From: Salarias fasciatus
Taxonomy: Eukaryota > Chordata > Actinopteri > Blenniiformes > Blenniidae
NCBI RefSeq assembly: GCF_902148845.1
Contig: NC_043748.1
Span: forward strand, 14,908,945 to 14,972,944
Length of the DNA stretch: 64,000 bases
Direction: 5' to 3'
Position numbers and translations under genes: made by a program. Of this stretch, positions 37,196 through 49,453 are shown piece by piece. The first letter of the stretch is position 1, and each line of letters opens with the position of its first letter. Under the pieces are notes generated by a model. The model did no database searches. It was not told where the DNA came from and saw only the letters and a program-made list of their open reading frames with translations.

Positions 37196-37454
37196 GTTGA
37201 AAGTCTTGCTTCGTTGAAGGCAAAACTCGTTCATCAAGATGGGTTTGTTTGTGAATGTCTCACCGCTTGAGCTTGAAATAAATGGCACATCCGGATCAAG
37301 TGTCTGCAGATGTTTTTCTCACTTCCTCCACCTGGTGGCAGCACTTCCCTGAGCACTGTCTTTCCAAAAGTGTCCTCAGAGATGTTTTCAGTCACTTTAT
37401 TTCTAAAAAAGTTTCAAGCATTTTTTACATTTTAACTTGGTTCCCTGGTTAAAG

Positions 37455-37630
37455 AGAGGAACGTGTGGATAGTGGGTTCAAATACAGGCCAGGCATTTCG
37501 GTGTGGACTTTGAATGTTCTCCACGCGAACCAAAAACATGCATGTGAGGTTAAATTATAACCTTAAAATTGGCTGTAGGTGTGAGTGTTTGTGGTTTTCT
37601 GTCCACTATCAGAGATCTGGCAGGAAACTA
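37455..37630 (+). repeat. V-SINE-like copy with tRNA-type B box
   Basis: A B-box-like GTGGGTTCAAATACAG is followed by GTGTGGACTTTGAATGTTCT, AAACATGCATGTGAGGTTAA and GGTGTGAGTGTTTGTGGTTT. This gives a tRNA-derived head joined to the V-SINE core. It lies between the two msrb1 copies and may be a trace of post-duplication insertion. Confidence 0.6.
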
Positions 37631-38275
37631 CTTTTCTGAATTCAGTACTGTTTTTTTAACGCCACACATGAGATCTCTTTCACTCCAACACTGGAGTCTA
37701 ACTCACAAACACAAATACAAATCTGGAATAAGTCCCAGCTGATTAAAATACACACACATAGACAAGTGATTTCTTTAAAATTAAAATATATTTATTTGCA
37801 TAGTATTCAACTTGCATAAATTACTTCAAAAAAAGTGATCAAAACAAACACATGAGCTCTGATTTCATGAAAATAGGATATGGAGCATTGTTTCAGCATC
37901 AAAACAGCAGTTCAAAGCTAACATTTCAAATAAAGTTTGTGACATCTATGAAGGTACCTATTAGTCCACACTGACCTGATTCATTTGCATTGAGTGATTC
38001 ATTTAAATCTTTGTGAGGTTAATATATTGTCAGCTGTTCTGTGTAATTATTACCCGTTTCAGAATAACAGGTTACAAAGCGATGAAAGAATATATCTATT
38101 CACCCAGAATAAAAATATGATTTCCCGTCTTTATTCAGTAGAAGTCTACATAAAAACTATGTAACAGCAGCCGTGTGATCAACGATGTGAAACTGTTCTC
38201 TGAATTTGTGTTGATTGCATAGTATTGGTGTGAGTGGTGTTCAGCTTCATGCTCGTGCTGCGCGGTGAAGACGCC

Positions 38276-38329
38276 GTTCATCAGACCTCTGGGGCTCCCA
38301 GACCGGGCTTTATCCCAGAACACTTCATT
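38276..38329 (-). promoter_or_regulatory. SECIS element of the right msrb1 copy
   Basis: On the minus strand the order is ATGA (38325-38328), AGTGTTCTGGGAT, the AAA loop run (38309-38311), GCCCGGTCTGGG, then CCCAGAGG and TGAT just before GAAC. TCTGGG pairs with CCCAGA to form the main helix, and CCC/GGG gives a small cap stem, fitting a form II SECIS. It lies about 75-125 bases after the TAA stop, a normal distance for msrb1. Confidence 0.85.
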
Positions 38330-38401
38330 GACTGTCTGCACCATCAGCAGCAGGGAGACAGAAACTTTTAGTCCTGCAGCGCTTCCTCCTGACAGCTCAC
38401 C

Positions 38402-39194
38402 TTACTGTCCGTCAACCTTATCTGTGGGGACAAGACGGAGACGTGCAGTTTAGAGTAAACAAGCACTCAGCATCGCAAACAACCTCTGCATGCAGATTTA
38501 TACTGCTGAGTTAAATAGGAAACTTTTAAGTCCATATAATGTATAATGAACTTGTCTAAAAGGGCTGATACAATAGTTTGTGCTATATACACAATGTGAC
38601 TGTTTGTACCTTTAGAGACGAACTTCAGTGAGCTGCTGAATATTCAAAAGCGGGACACGCCTCTGGATGGTCCATCGTTCACAAACTCATGACCCAGGCC
38701 GTTTCCACACTTCCCACAAAGCACCTGCAACAAGGAAAACCTGGACGTGACTCTGGAAAGACGTAATCATCAGGGAGAGGTTGACAGAAACTGTCCGATT
38801 TGAATCCTAATCATCTGCTTAAACATTTAAAAATGTTAACTATTAATAATGTGGGAACATGGTTTAACCCTCTGTATTATATATTAAATCGAGTGAAAGC
38901 TGAGAGTGACTGCCGTTATAGTAGTAATAAGAGGTGGGATGCAGAGAAATAAATCAAACAAACCTTCAGTGAATGAACTCAGTTATATTTAAACAATTTG
39001 CTGATGACAGTACCTTGTATGCGCCGGGTCTCTCCTCATATTTGGACACACTGTCCTCTCTGATGGTCTCTGTGAAGGCCGGCCAGGGGGACGAGTGCTC
39101 GTATTTGCAGCGGCTGGAGAACAGCTGGTGATCACACTTGGAGCAAACATAAATCCCTGAAGAGAAGTGGATTGACTATTTTAGTACAGACTTT

Positions 39195-39283
<89 letters not shown>

Positions 39284-40062
39284 TGACCCTAAATTCCCCC
39301 TCCAGCATCCTGCAACCCTGAACAGGATAAAGCAGTGTAGAAGATGGGTTGATGAATGGATGGATGAACCAAACCATCAGTAATGCACTAAATTATAGAC
39401 CCATGTGACTTCATTCCCCTTATATTGCAAAGGATTTGCAAATAAATTACGCATTTATAAGGTGATCGATTGATTCTTTCACGAACAATGAAAATAACAA
39501 AAATGTTAGACGAATGTTCTCAAAAAACACAAGACTAAAGAACAAGCAAAAACCAAGTGTTTTAAATAAATATTAAAAAAAAGAGAGATTAATGGTTACA
39601 ACTGGAAAAATATCTATTTCTCATAGTGTTAATAATATTACAAAGCCAGCAGTGGGTAGTTGTGCTGTGTCATCGCTCAGTTTCTCATTTCTGTTAACAA
39701 ATCCAGTTTTGTAACTGAGCGGTTGTGTAACGTGAAACAGTGTGACTCCGGTTTGATCAGCAAACATCACCAATTTCCAAGAGTATTATTTAATGTAACA
39801 TGTGTGCGCACTAGGTTTTACAGTTATTCGTGAGGAAAAACATGAACAAGATGGTTTGATAGTTGTTTTTAAAAGTTACGTTCCCTTTATCGCAAGTTAG
39901 CAGACCAGCGCTAGCTGGTTAAAACTTATTTTACTAAGTTTTAAACTATGCCATTTATGACTAAATACTCTGTAAGCGTGGATCATGGAGTAAATCAAAA
40001 GGTTTACCTGGTTTAAAGTGGTCTTTGAAGTGCTCCCCGCCGAAAAACGCGCAGAACGACAT
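38402..40062 (-). CDS. msrb1: Methionine-R-sulfoxide reductase B1 (selenoprotein R), tandem copy 2
   Basis: There are four coding exons: 40008-40062, 39014-39156, 38610-38724 and 38402-38421. All are GT-AG with phases 1, 0 and 1, giving 110 residues with Sec encoded by TGA at 38644-38646. The start [19 protein letters not shown] is typical of vertebrate MSRB1. Zinc ligands ([18 protein letters not shown]), [17 protein letters not shown] and SRF[11 protein letters not shown] are all present, and it ends KDKVDGQ. Exons 2 and 3 have exactly the same lengths (143 and 115) as in the left copy, showing a whole-gene tandem duplication. Synteny with hs3st6 and rpl3l fits human MSRB1. Intron 1 carries a long (GT)n tract. 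This copy looks the more conserved of the two. Confidence 0.93.
39199..39282. repeat. (GT)42 microsatellite
   Basis: Eighty-four bases of pure GT sit in the first intron of the right msrb1 copy, 43 bases past exon 2. Confidence 0.98.
39283..39365 (+). repeat. SINE tail fragment
   Basis: GGTGACCCTAAATTCC, CATCCTGCAACCCTGAACAG and GGATAAAGCAGTGTAGAAGA are followed by GATGGGTTGATGAATGGATG repeats. This is the 3' tail type shared by fish V-SINEs and their partner LINEs. The (GT)n may have grown from the same element. Confidence 0.55.
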
Positions 40063-40829
40063 TGTTATGATGGAAACGTGTTTAATCCTCTCAGTTTACT
40101 GATGAAGACACTTCCGGTCTGATGACCTTCAACATAAAACCAGTGACGAGTTCCTGGAGAGAAAATGTTACATTTAAATGAATATAAAATACATATGAAT
40201 TTCCCTTCAACACATGCATTTGATAACTTATATATTACCTCCAATCTGATGTCTGTACCGACTATTCAGAATAACACATTATTATATGCTAATTGCTTTT
40301 ATTATTACACTGAAATACTGCACAAAATAAATAAATCATAGCATGATTTTATATATTTGAATTTAAACAGCTGGCCATGTAATGTTCATCGTTTGAAAAA
40401 AAATTATTTAACAAGGCAATTCATAGTGATGATGTCCAATGTCAACCCTTTTTGTGTTGATGAAGACTCTGGTTGCAGCGTTGTGAATGAGTGGCAGACT
40501 TTTTTTTTTTTACTGAGACCTTTAACACATCATTACTGTCATCCAGCCTATTGAAAGCAAGTGCATCAACAAGTCTCTCTGAATTTTCTTCAGTCAGAAA
40601 TCCTTTAATTCTTGTAATATTTTTAGATGGTAGTAAGCCGATTTTGTTATTGTCTTCATGTGGCTGTTGAATTTCAGCTTGAGTATTAAATCGTTAAATA
40701 AACCTTCGGCTTGTAAACTATGAATATGTTTATAAACATTTAATTAGAAATGCTGAAGAATTTTTTTGTTTATATCATTTGTATCTGTAATTTTCAGCTC
40801 ATATATTATATGAAAGGCCACACTGTGGC

Positions 40830-40955
40830 CCTTTCTGTGTGGAGTTTGCATGTTCTCCCCCCATCTGACTCCCACAGTCCAAAAAAAATGCACGTGAAGT
40901 TAAATAGTGACCTTAATTTGCCGTTCGGTGTGAATGTGACTGTGTGGTGGTGGTT
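40830..40955 (+). repeat. V-SINE-like copy
   Basis: It begins CTGTGTGGAGTTTGCATGTT and continues with CTCCCACAGTCC, AATGCACGTGAAGTTAAATA and GGTGTGAATGTGACTGTG. It lies in the 1.1 kb gap between the divergent msrb1 and zinc-finger genes and leaves the last 190 bases before the zinc-finger ATG free. Confidence 0.7.
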
Positions 40956-41150
40956 TACTGTTTCAATGTTTTTGATTCTTTTATTTATTTTGACAATGAC
41001 ACTGCAGGCGGGAAGCTTTTATAGTGATAGCGTCAGACCGGATGTGGCGGACTGTTTTGGGTCTGTCAGCTGTCAGCTGTGTGTTTAGCTAACTTTCCTC
41101 TCTCGATCGCCCAGCTGGCATCGCTTGGGGTTTCGTGTCGCAGCTCAGAC

Positions 41151-43192
41151 ATGAACGCCGCGATGTTCCAGCTGAGGTCGTTCGTGCACCAGCGGCTGTA
41201 CGCGGCCGCGGAGGAGATCCTGGGAGAGGTGGAGAGGACCGTCACGCTCGCTCTGTACGGAGCCCAAGTTAGTCTCTCCAAAGAGGGAGAAAGTCTGCGG
41301 CACCAGCCGGGCCTTCTGCGCAACCCAGCGGGTCTGTGAGGCTGCTTTCACATGCACACTGTCGCTTTGGTGCACACATCCAGGAAGGCACGAATAATGT
41401 CCGGAGAAGTGGCTTTATGTGCAGTGTTTGGCTTTTAGTTTCGCGCATGCGCACTGAGGAGGGAAGGGTGTTCTGCTGCAGAAGTGGCACAGATATTTTA
41501 ATACTTTGCAGCTTTAAACGACCTGGTCAGATTTATTGTTTCAACTTTCATGAGGGAGGTTTGGAAGCAGCATTAAGAATTTACAATAAATATTAGATGT
41601 ACCGTGCTACAGTCAGGTTTTGTTTTGTCATGGTGTATTTCACTGGAAGTAGCCATCTGAAGATGATGCAGTGGTATATGATAAACAGTAGTCAGGCAAA
41701 CTTGAATAATGCTCATAATAGGCCCAAATGCTAATAGGCCCAAAATGCACCAGCTAAATATCCCTCACACCATTATACAGCAAGCTGCCTGAACTGTAAG
41801 CAACCTACAAATCCTATAAAGCAGGATGAATCCATGCTTTTGTGTTGTTTACGCCTATTTTACAATCTACAATTCTAAAAGCCAATTGAAGAGTCACTTG
41901 GTGTGGCCCTCTGCTGCTGTTGCCCATCAACCTGTTTGGATTCAACAGCTCAGTCACATTTAACATCACTTTAATTGCCTCTGGTTCTCAGTTTGATTGA
42001 GCTCAGTGATTTTCATGTTTCTTTTACAGATTCAGAAGTTCATCTGACCAGCTGCAGCATAGAGCACGGCGATGAAAATCATGGATCCTCAACGCAAGAG
42101 GAGTCCAACTTCATTTTGGGTCCGGAGGTCCCAGGACCCTCTAGATCCAGCACAGATCAGGATGATAACACCTGGAACCTCTGCTTAGCTGAGACGGATT
42201 ACAAGCTGCCCGCCATTAAAGAGGAGCAGAAGGAACTCGAGGAATCCGACCAAACACCTGATGTTGTTTTTCCTTCTGCTGGAATTGTGAAGAAAGAGGG
42301 AGGTCCACCAGCTTTGCAAGTATCATATGAAATCCCTCCAGTTTCCTCCGAGTGCTCTGCAGGACTGAGTGGGAACAGCTCTAGCGATGAGGAGCTGGTG
42401 AACAGCACAGGAGAACAGACGATGACTCACAATGCCAGAATGCTGCAAGAACAAGGAGGTGATGGTCGTCAAACCGACCAAGCAGCATTGCCTTATGATA
42501 ACCAATCTGCTAAAGGGCAGAAAGATCGCAGTTTTTGTCACTTGTGTGGTAAGGGCTTTCAGTACATCGCCTCTTTGATGAAGCACATCAAAACACATGA
42601 GAGTAAAACCGATTGTAGTTTTTGCGGCACAGCGTTCCAATCCACGAAACAGCTGTTAACTCATTTGGAAGGCTGCCACAACAAAGCGTTTTTTTGTGCC
42701 GTCTGCGGCAAGACTTTTGCCAACACCCGCTCTCTCCGGCTGCACGAGCGCATCCACACGGGCATCCGAGACTTCGCGTGTCAGGAATGTGGCAAGACGT
42801 TCCACCGCAGGGAGCACCTGATCGTCCACGTGCGGACTCACTCAGGGGAGAAGCCGTATCACTGCGACGTCTGCGGAAAGGCGTTCAGCCAGAGCCAGAA
42901 TGTCACCATTCATAAAAGGAGCCACTCGGGGGAGAGGCCGTATCACTGCGACCTGTGCGGGAAGCTTTTCAACACAAGCAGCCACCTCAAAGCGCACATG
43001 AGATACCATTCAGGGGAAAAGCCGTACTCGTGCGACGTCTGCGGGAAGTGCTTTCGACAGAGCGGACAGGTGAAGAGACACAGGACCACGCACACGGGAG
43101 AGAGGCCTTACGCCTGTCATCTCTGTGGGATGAGATACCGGTTCGCACCCAATCTGAAGATGCACCTGCAAACGCACGAAAAGACGACTTGA
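41151..43192 (+). CDS. C2H2 zinc-finger protein (eight fingers), teleost type
   Basis: There are two coding exons, 41151-41331 and 42030-43192 (GT-AG, phase 1), giving 447 residues. Exon 1 encodes the helical N-terminus MFQLRSFVHQRLYAAAEEI with GEVERTV after it. This is a module found in very many fish zinc-finger genes. The middle (about 62-225) is acidic and serine-rich, with a KEE-type motif (PAIKEEQKE) that could be a SUMO site. Eight C2H2 fingers run from about residue 228 to the end. Fingers 4-8 are joined by good TGEKPY-type linkers (SGEKPYHC, SGERPYHC, TGERPYAC), while fingers 1 and 2 are weaker. It is expected to be a nuclear DNA-binding transcription factor; its target is unknown. 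I cannot give a gene name, as lineage-specific zinc-finger expansions make orthology unclear. Confidence 0.9.
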
Positions 43193-43322
43193 ATGAAAAC
43201 TAAAAGTTTCAGGTCAGGCCAACTCTGAGTTACAAGAAACGGGTTTACATGTGTATAAGAGGTGGTGTGCACCTCTCACACATGTATTTAAAATCCCAGA
43301 AAGCCGTAGATTGTGTAAGTTT

Positions 43323-43328
43323 AATAAA
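43323..43328 (+). terminator. Poly(A) signal of the zinc-finger gene
   Basis: A canonical AATAAA lies 131 bases after the stop. A second AATAAA at 44341-44346 could serve a longer transcript. Confidence 0.6.
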
Positions 43329-44889
43329 GGAACCTCACAGTAAAGCTTTAGTTTTCTTTTCCTCGGGTTGAATTTGGCTTGCTTCTCCATTTCATATCAG
43401 GTTGGGTGCTCAGTCACATATTGATGCAGCACATTGGGGTTAAATCTTAACTTAGAGTGGAGCGTACTCGAGTTGCAAGTCGTTGCACGTTGTAAAGACT
43501 TGCTTAGGCCAAAAAGAGACGACTTCTATTCCAATTTCTGTGATCATCAAATGTGTACAATATGTTAGTCCTGACTTTTCCATACAGCCATTTAATTCAC
43601 CATGCGGAAAAGACTGGCCTGCCTGTTTATGTGTCCTCTTTCACGCAGACTCGTCAGTGGAAATGCAAATATTCTCCTCCAACATTTTCATATGTTTTGG
43701 TTCTGTCTTGAAGGATTTACATGTTTCGATGGAAAGCCCATCAGCATACAACTGCTGAAGCATTGTGTTATCTTATTTCGACTGTGTTCACACTTGTGGG
43801 ACGGTTCAGACTTGGGTCTGATGCGTTTTGTACTCGCACACATTCTGGACAGCTGTCGTGACATAAACATGCTGCGATGTAACTTCCACAAAATGCTGTG
43901 CAGAGATGCATTTTGGATTATTGCGGTGGATTTTTTAATGAGAGCCAAGAACTCAGTTGCAGCTGATAAACTGTAAGAAGGAGGGAAAACAGGAGGAGGA
44001 ATTCCTCTGCTATACAAACCAAACACAATAAGCTCTATAGTCCGTCACATCCTGTGTTTGATCTGACTGCTTTCCAAGTAGACTTGAAACATACTTTTCA
44101 AGAGAGCCTGCTTGTTTGGTGTGCACCAGGGTGCAGATTGTGGCATTCAGACTTCCACTGATGCTGTAATCATACCAGAGGAGCTTTATCCAACTGATCT
44201 AAAGTGACAGCTGTGAACACAGTCTATTGAAACTTTACCAAACTGCACTGCATTGCCTTTGCAGCAGCTCCATTTCACATTTTCTTCTTTTGCACATTTC
44301 TCAAACATATGTGGTCTGACCAACATTTCCCATTGTGAACAATAAAGTTCCATGTTCTCTCTTATGATGCTCTGTTATTTGTGTTTGCAGTTCAGGTTTG
44401 ACAAAAATACTTCAGGTTGACTGCATATTAGATATACACATAGAAAAGTTTCTCTTGCATGGCTGAATTAGAAATTTGCTTTAAATCAAAACCTGCATTT
44501 TCTATTTAGCAGTTTTTCCAAGAGGGGGCAGCATCTAGTCCAACATTTTCTTCACTGGTCAGACTGAAGTGTGAATAATGCTCATGGGTGACATCTAACA
44601 GCTGGTGTTGAGAGTGTTTTTTTCAAGTGTGTGATAGAAGAGCTGGATTGGATTAAAACGTTTGTATAATGAGACCAGCAATGTTGTATGGTTTAAAGAT
44701 CGTGGCACAGAAGGCTGAACTAGAGGTGGATATTGAAGTTTTATTTATGTTGTATCAGCCAACAGCCAAATGTTATAAAATAGTCATAAACAAGGATTTG
44801 TGATTAAAGCAGAAGGGATGTAAGAACAGATAAAAGAACAGTAAATATAATAGGTTTGATTTTTGCAATGATCTAATATAACTAAAAGG

Positions 44890-45050
44890 GTCCAGTCCCT
44901 GTTGAAGGCATGGGACACTGTGCACAGGTCGCCAGTTCATCACAGGACAAACAAACACTCTCAATTTCCATTTAGTCACCAATTAACTCAAACTAGGAAA
45001 CAGAGAAAACATCCTCAAACTTCACACAGAAAGGCTTCTGAAGAGGCCAG
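44890..45050 (-). repeat. V-SINE-like tail and middle, reverse orientation
   Basis: On the plus strand: CAGGTCGCCAGTTCATCACA, ACAAACACTCTCAATTTCC, GTCACCAATTAACTCAAACT and GAGAAAACATCCTCAAACTT. This is the reverse complement of the usual order GGAGTTT... to CTGTGATGGACTGGCGACCTG. It is worn. Confidence 0.6.
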
Positions 45051-45088
45051 TGGACAACAAATAAATCTAAATGGAAAAATATTAACAG

Positions 45089-45143
<55 letters not shown>

Positions 45144-45203
45144 CAGATAGACAGATAGATAGATAGATAGGTAGGTAGGTAGATAGGTAGATAGATAGAT
45201 AGA
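45089..45203. repeat. (GATA)n tetranucleotide repeat
   Basis: A 115-bp AGAT/GATA array with a few GACA and GGTA variant units toward the right end. Confidence 0.97.
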
Positions 45204-45829
45204 ATTATTTGATGAAGCTCTCTGCAGGAAGAGGAAAATATTTATCCCACCCAGTAAAAGAAACCTGGAGAGTTGCTCAGACCAGATAGATCTATATTCT
45301 TTTTAGCCTCCTGCACTCAGGGCTCTCTGTTTTTACCCTGGTTTCAATTCAATGTTTAATTAATGATGCCTGGGAACCAATCAATGTGTCAGGCGCTTTT
45401 GTGCATTGGGCACGATCCTGCAAATCACCCAAAAGTGCTTTACAATGAAATATCTGAAGAAAAATAAAACCTTTACAATATTCCAAAAAAATATTTGAAT
45501 ATTTGCACATCTCGTATATTGTTTATGCCTTTTCCTTATCTTGTTTTTATAATAATACAAAGATTAAAATATGCTTTTGTAAGCCTGGCCCGGTTTTTTA
45601 GCAGGTCGTGCAATTACATAAGTGTGCGTCCAGGACTGCGGTGACTGGAGCTGAGCTCAGTGTGTGTGCGTGTGTGTGTATGTGTGTGTGCGCGCGCGCG
45701 TGTGTTTTGTGTGTGTGTGCTGACACTGACACTGACAGAGGAAGAGTCGCTTCGTCAACTGCTGGTTTCTCACATCTAATCTGGATTACGGTGTCGTCCA
45801 GTCTGCGGCCAGGACTCCAGTAATCACAT

Positions 45830-46154
45830 TACTCCGTGTTGGACGGACGCCCAGCGAGACGCGGCTCGGCGGAGTCAAACCGAGGCTGCCGCGTCCGCGT
45901 CACAGCGGAACACTTTTTATTCTCATGCGTTAGGAGTTTTTTTTTCTTTTTTTTTTTTTTTTGCTGAATGTTTTGCCACCGAGATGTGAGAAAAGTTGAA
46001 GGTTTGTTTTCGCCTGCTGCGGTCGGAGAACGTGTGCAGCGCATCGCGGCTCTGCAGCATCCGGACTGATCACTGCAGCCTGAGCGGCACAGACACACTG
46101 ATGCCTCCCTCACTGGATCCGATCCGACCCATCCTCTGCACGCCGACACCTCAG
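45830..46154 (+). promoter_or_regulatory. Probable promoter and 5' UTR exon of the TEX2-like gene
   Basis: A CpG-rich block (45838-45905) and a T-run precede GC-rich sequence that ends in a good donor, CCTCAG|GTGCGT, at 46154/46155. The first coding exon has an acceptor at 49453/49454, so a 3.3 kb intron would lie within the 5' UTR. An ATG at 46101 opens an 18-codon frame that would stop four codons into the next exon, making a short uORF. The left limit of the exon is a guess; no transcript evidence is available. Confidence 0.45.
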
Positions 46155-49100
46155 GTGCGTCTGCACCAGCCTCCGCCAGGTCGGTATCGTCTCTCTGCAT
46201 GCCAATTACCTGCATTTAACCGTGCTTTTGAATTCAGATAATGCATTTGTAATGGAGGGATGCAGGGAATACAACAGTTTATCTGAGCGCTGGATGTCAT
46301 CTTAATGACTTGCTGAGATGAAGTTCTGCTTCATTAATCCGGACCATGTGGCACCCAAACACAAACACACACCCCGGTGCCAAGTGTGTCACTCCTCAGG
46401 GTCAAATTGTACTTTGAGTCCAGGATTAAGCACATGAGGATGCCATGGAAATAGATGTCCTACTCCTGTGTGTGTGTCTATGTGTGTCTGTGTGTGTCTG
46501 TGTGTGTATGTGTGTGTGGAGACTGTCCTCTCATGATCCCACCACATCAGTCCCAATAGATTTAGTTATGAATGTTTCATCTTAAATGGAAAAAGATAAT
46601 AATTTCCTGTCTTCTTTTTATCCCTCTGCACTCCTTAATCCAGGATAGAAAGGCCACGGGGAGGACACAGCAGAAAATCATACGAAATATTGGCAGAATT
46701 CAAAAGCACGTCATCACATGTCAAAGTATGACTTGCTTCTATTGCAGTTGGTATTCTTTCACACTTTAATCTATTTTTAGCTGAACCAATACTGTCAACT
46801 AATGAGACAGTGTCACTGCTTTATTGTAAGTAAATGCATACAGTTTGGTTTCACCTTCGCTTGCACCATTTTGATGATTACCAAGAAATTATCATTTCAA
46901 GTCTCTAAAATGTCTCGTGGGCAGAATTTCTATGTCCTTATTCTACTTTTTCCTGCACATTAAATTAGCAAAAGAGTGTTTATGATAATCTCAATCATTC
47001 CTGTACTCTCACTGGCAACTAAGTATATTTAAACAGTCAGATGTTGGCCAGTACAACAGATGTGCAATAACATTTCAGTCCTATTTAGTTTCGGGTGAGT
47101 TAAAAAAAAAAAAAAAAAATGCATTCCAGGTTAGCTGGTCACACCAGAGTATCCACAGATGTAGATGTGATTCTGTAGTTTTGCATATCTCAGTGTTTTC
47201 CCTATGATTTACAATGTTTCACTGATTTACCTGTTTTCACCAATAATGACCTGGGATAAGCTCCAGCACCCCACAACCCTGAACTGAAACAGTCCAATTT
47301 TTTTAACAATATAGGCAAACTATGTATTTTATTACTTTCAAATGTATCCAGGTGTTTCTTCTATTCCTTGAATATCACTTCAAAACATTGTGAGCTATTT
47401 GTAATATGTGACTGGCATGCTTTTGCTATTTGTGGGTTTTGGACCATAATTAGCAAATCAATCAGTGACAACAACTATTTGTAGCTTCAAATGCAGGATG
47501 AGACATTCAGGTGTACGTGTTTAATTTCCTGTATTTCCATTCTCAAACTCAAAAACAGGGGTTGCGGCTTCTTAAGCCGGTCCTTGTGATCCGGCGCTTC
47601 CACCATTTGCCCTCTTACTTGTGTACAAATTTGTCCACGGCAGTGACTGAACCTTTGCCAAAGCCCCGCTGACTCCGTAGTCCCACTGAGCAGCAGAGGA
47701 GATTTAGTCTTCCTGTCAGCGTGAAGTGATCCAAATGGACTCCGGAGCAGACATCGATCAGCGTAACGCGGGACTGAGCGGAGCGGCTTAAGCACTGGCA
47801 CAGCTGCATCTTTGCTTAATTAGATTTGACAAACAGCCCAGCAGGTCGATGCTAAAATTAATATACCTCCTGATGAAAATTGTGCATAGAAACAGGGAGT
47901 TAAAGTGATTGCCAAAAGCAAGTTAAAACAAATACAATTACCCAAGCGACAGGGTAATAAATTGCATTTTCTGCAAATTGATTTTGTCCAGACCACAAAG
48001 AGAAATTATAACATATCTTTCAAATCACTGTTAATGTGCTTTGTCACTTATAGCATTTTCTACTGTTATTATGCAAAGAGGTGTTGATGTAATGGCTGTG
48101 TCCTCACTGAATAATGACTGTTTTATGTGTCTGCTGCAGGATCATTCCCGGTATACCTATTTCTGACTGACGTCTTTAATATTTTCTCCCTGTTAGTCAG
48201 CTCCTTGCTACACATGGCACTGCGTTAATGACAGCAGGCAGAAGTGGGTCGTACCAATGTGTCCGAAAATGTGTCTGAAGCTGAAATGGACACACATTTT
48301 ATCAAATGTAATTTGTGTCACAAGTGTCTTACTTTGCTGTCATAAAAGCCTCTTTAATGTGGAGGATTACACCAAATCCACTCTCGGTCTGGATCGTACC
48401 GGCACTGTGTTGACGCCGGCTGAATTCAGCAGTGAGCTCTGCCTACCCTGACAGCGTTTTATGATTGTCACTTGTAAACAAATGCTGAAAGGCTTGTTAT
48501 AGATCCATATGCTCTCACGCCACAGATTTCCCCCGGGGGTGTCTAATTGTTATGCTTTCAAGCTCAGAATGGACGGAGGCTGTAAAAAGATCCACTTGTT
48601 TTTCCAGTTACATCCATGACACAGAGATGCTTCAGCTTAAAAAAAATGTTATTATGTAGGTCTCAAATTTAAGAGTGGCTTTTTCAAAAGAACATGGCAA
48701 CATTAATGTGTTTCTTACATCACGGAAATATGAGACAGAAAGAGAAAAATGACAGAAAAGGCAGAGAGGGAGTCTTGGTTATAGTTTGACTTGAAGCGTG
48801 CATGCATATGTTTTGCTTGAGTGTTTATACAAGTGTGTGGGTAGCTGTTCGTCTTTGCAGCAGACACCTTGCACAGCAGCACGTCTTCACTTTGATTATA
48901 CACTCAGGCAGATGTAATCACAGTTTTCTTCTGCTTTCATCTTCTGTCAGACTTTCAACCCCCCTGGAATTTGACAACAAATATTTTATTCTACTGTGAA
49001 CATGTCTTAAGGTCTGTTTGCGAAATGGTTAAGAAAATCAATTAAAGGAGAAGACGGTTGTCGTAGTGGATATTTGATTAAGACTTGTCGGGGTGAAGAA

Positions 49101-49453
49101 CTCGAACGCCACGGATCACAGCTAATTGATTACTGCATGACTGGACTGCTGCATTTATTTTGGGATTAGCCGTGACTCTCTGAGATAATGACTTCCTTCC
49201 AGAAAAACGCTGTCATCCAGACCCACCTCGGGTCATAGACACACTTTATGTAAATGCACAAGTTAACTAAAGCTTCCCGAAGTGCACAGTTTGATTGGAA
49301 ATATGGGAATCTGAAAAATAAGTTTGCAACGAGAAAAGGAAGGTCAAAGCAGAAGAGGATTGATGTTAATAATTTGTGACATTGTTTCTCCAGCAGATGT
49401 ATCACATCCTGTGTATTTATTGTTAGTTTCAATGCTCTTTTTTACATTTTCAG
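46155..49453 (+). other. Probable 5' UTR intron of the TEX2-like gene
   Basis: No exon is supported inside. It contains GT-rich microsatellites (about 46470-46520), an A-run (47102-47119), a SINE-tail scrap near 47245-47290, and a CpG-bearing repeat-free block at about 47560-47800 whose open frames show no recognisable protein. Confidence 0.45.

Larger units (their letters stand above)
43329..45990. other. Gene-free interval before the TEX2-like gene
   Basis: I see no supported exon. It holds a reverse SINE piece (about 44890-45050), the (GATA)n tract at 45089-45203, and GT-rich sequence at 45660-45720. GC- and CpG-rich DNA from about 45830 probably marks the promoter of the TEX2-like gene. 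Confidence 0.6.

Noticed and set aside
42622-43203. Alternative frames across the zinc-finger exon
   Set aside because: They are shadows of the finger-coding frame; the repeated finger units produce long open frames on both strands.
45608-45823. Cys/Val-rich frame near the TEX2-like promoter
   Set aside because: It is driven by GT-rich microsatellite sequence.
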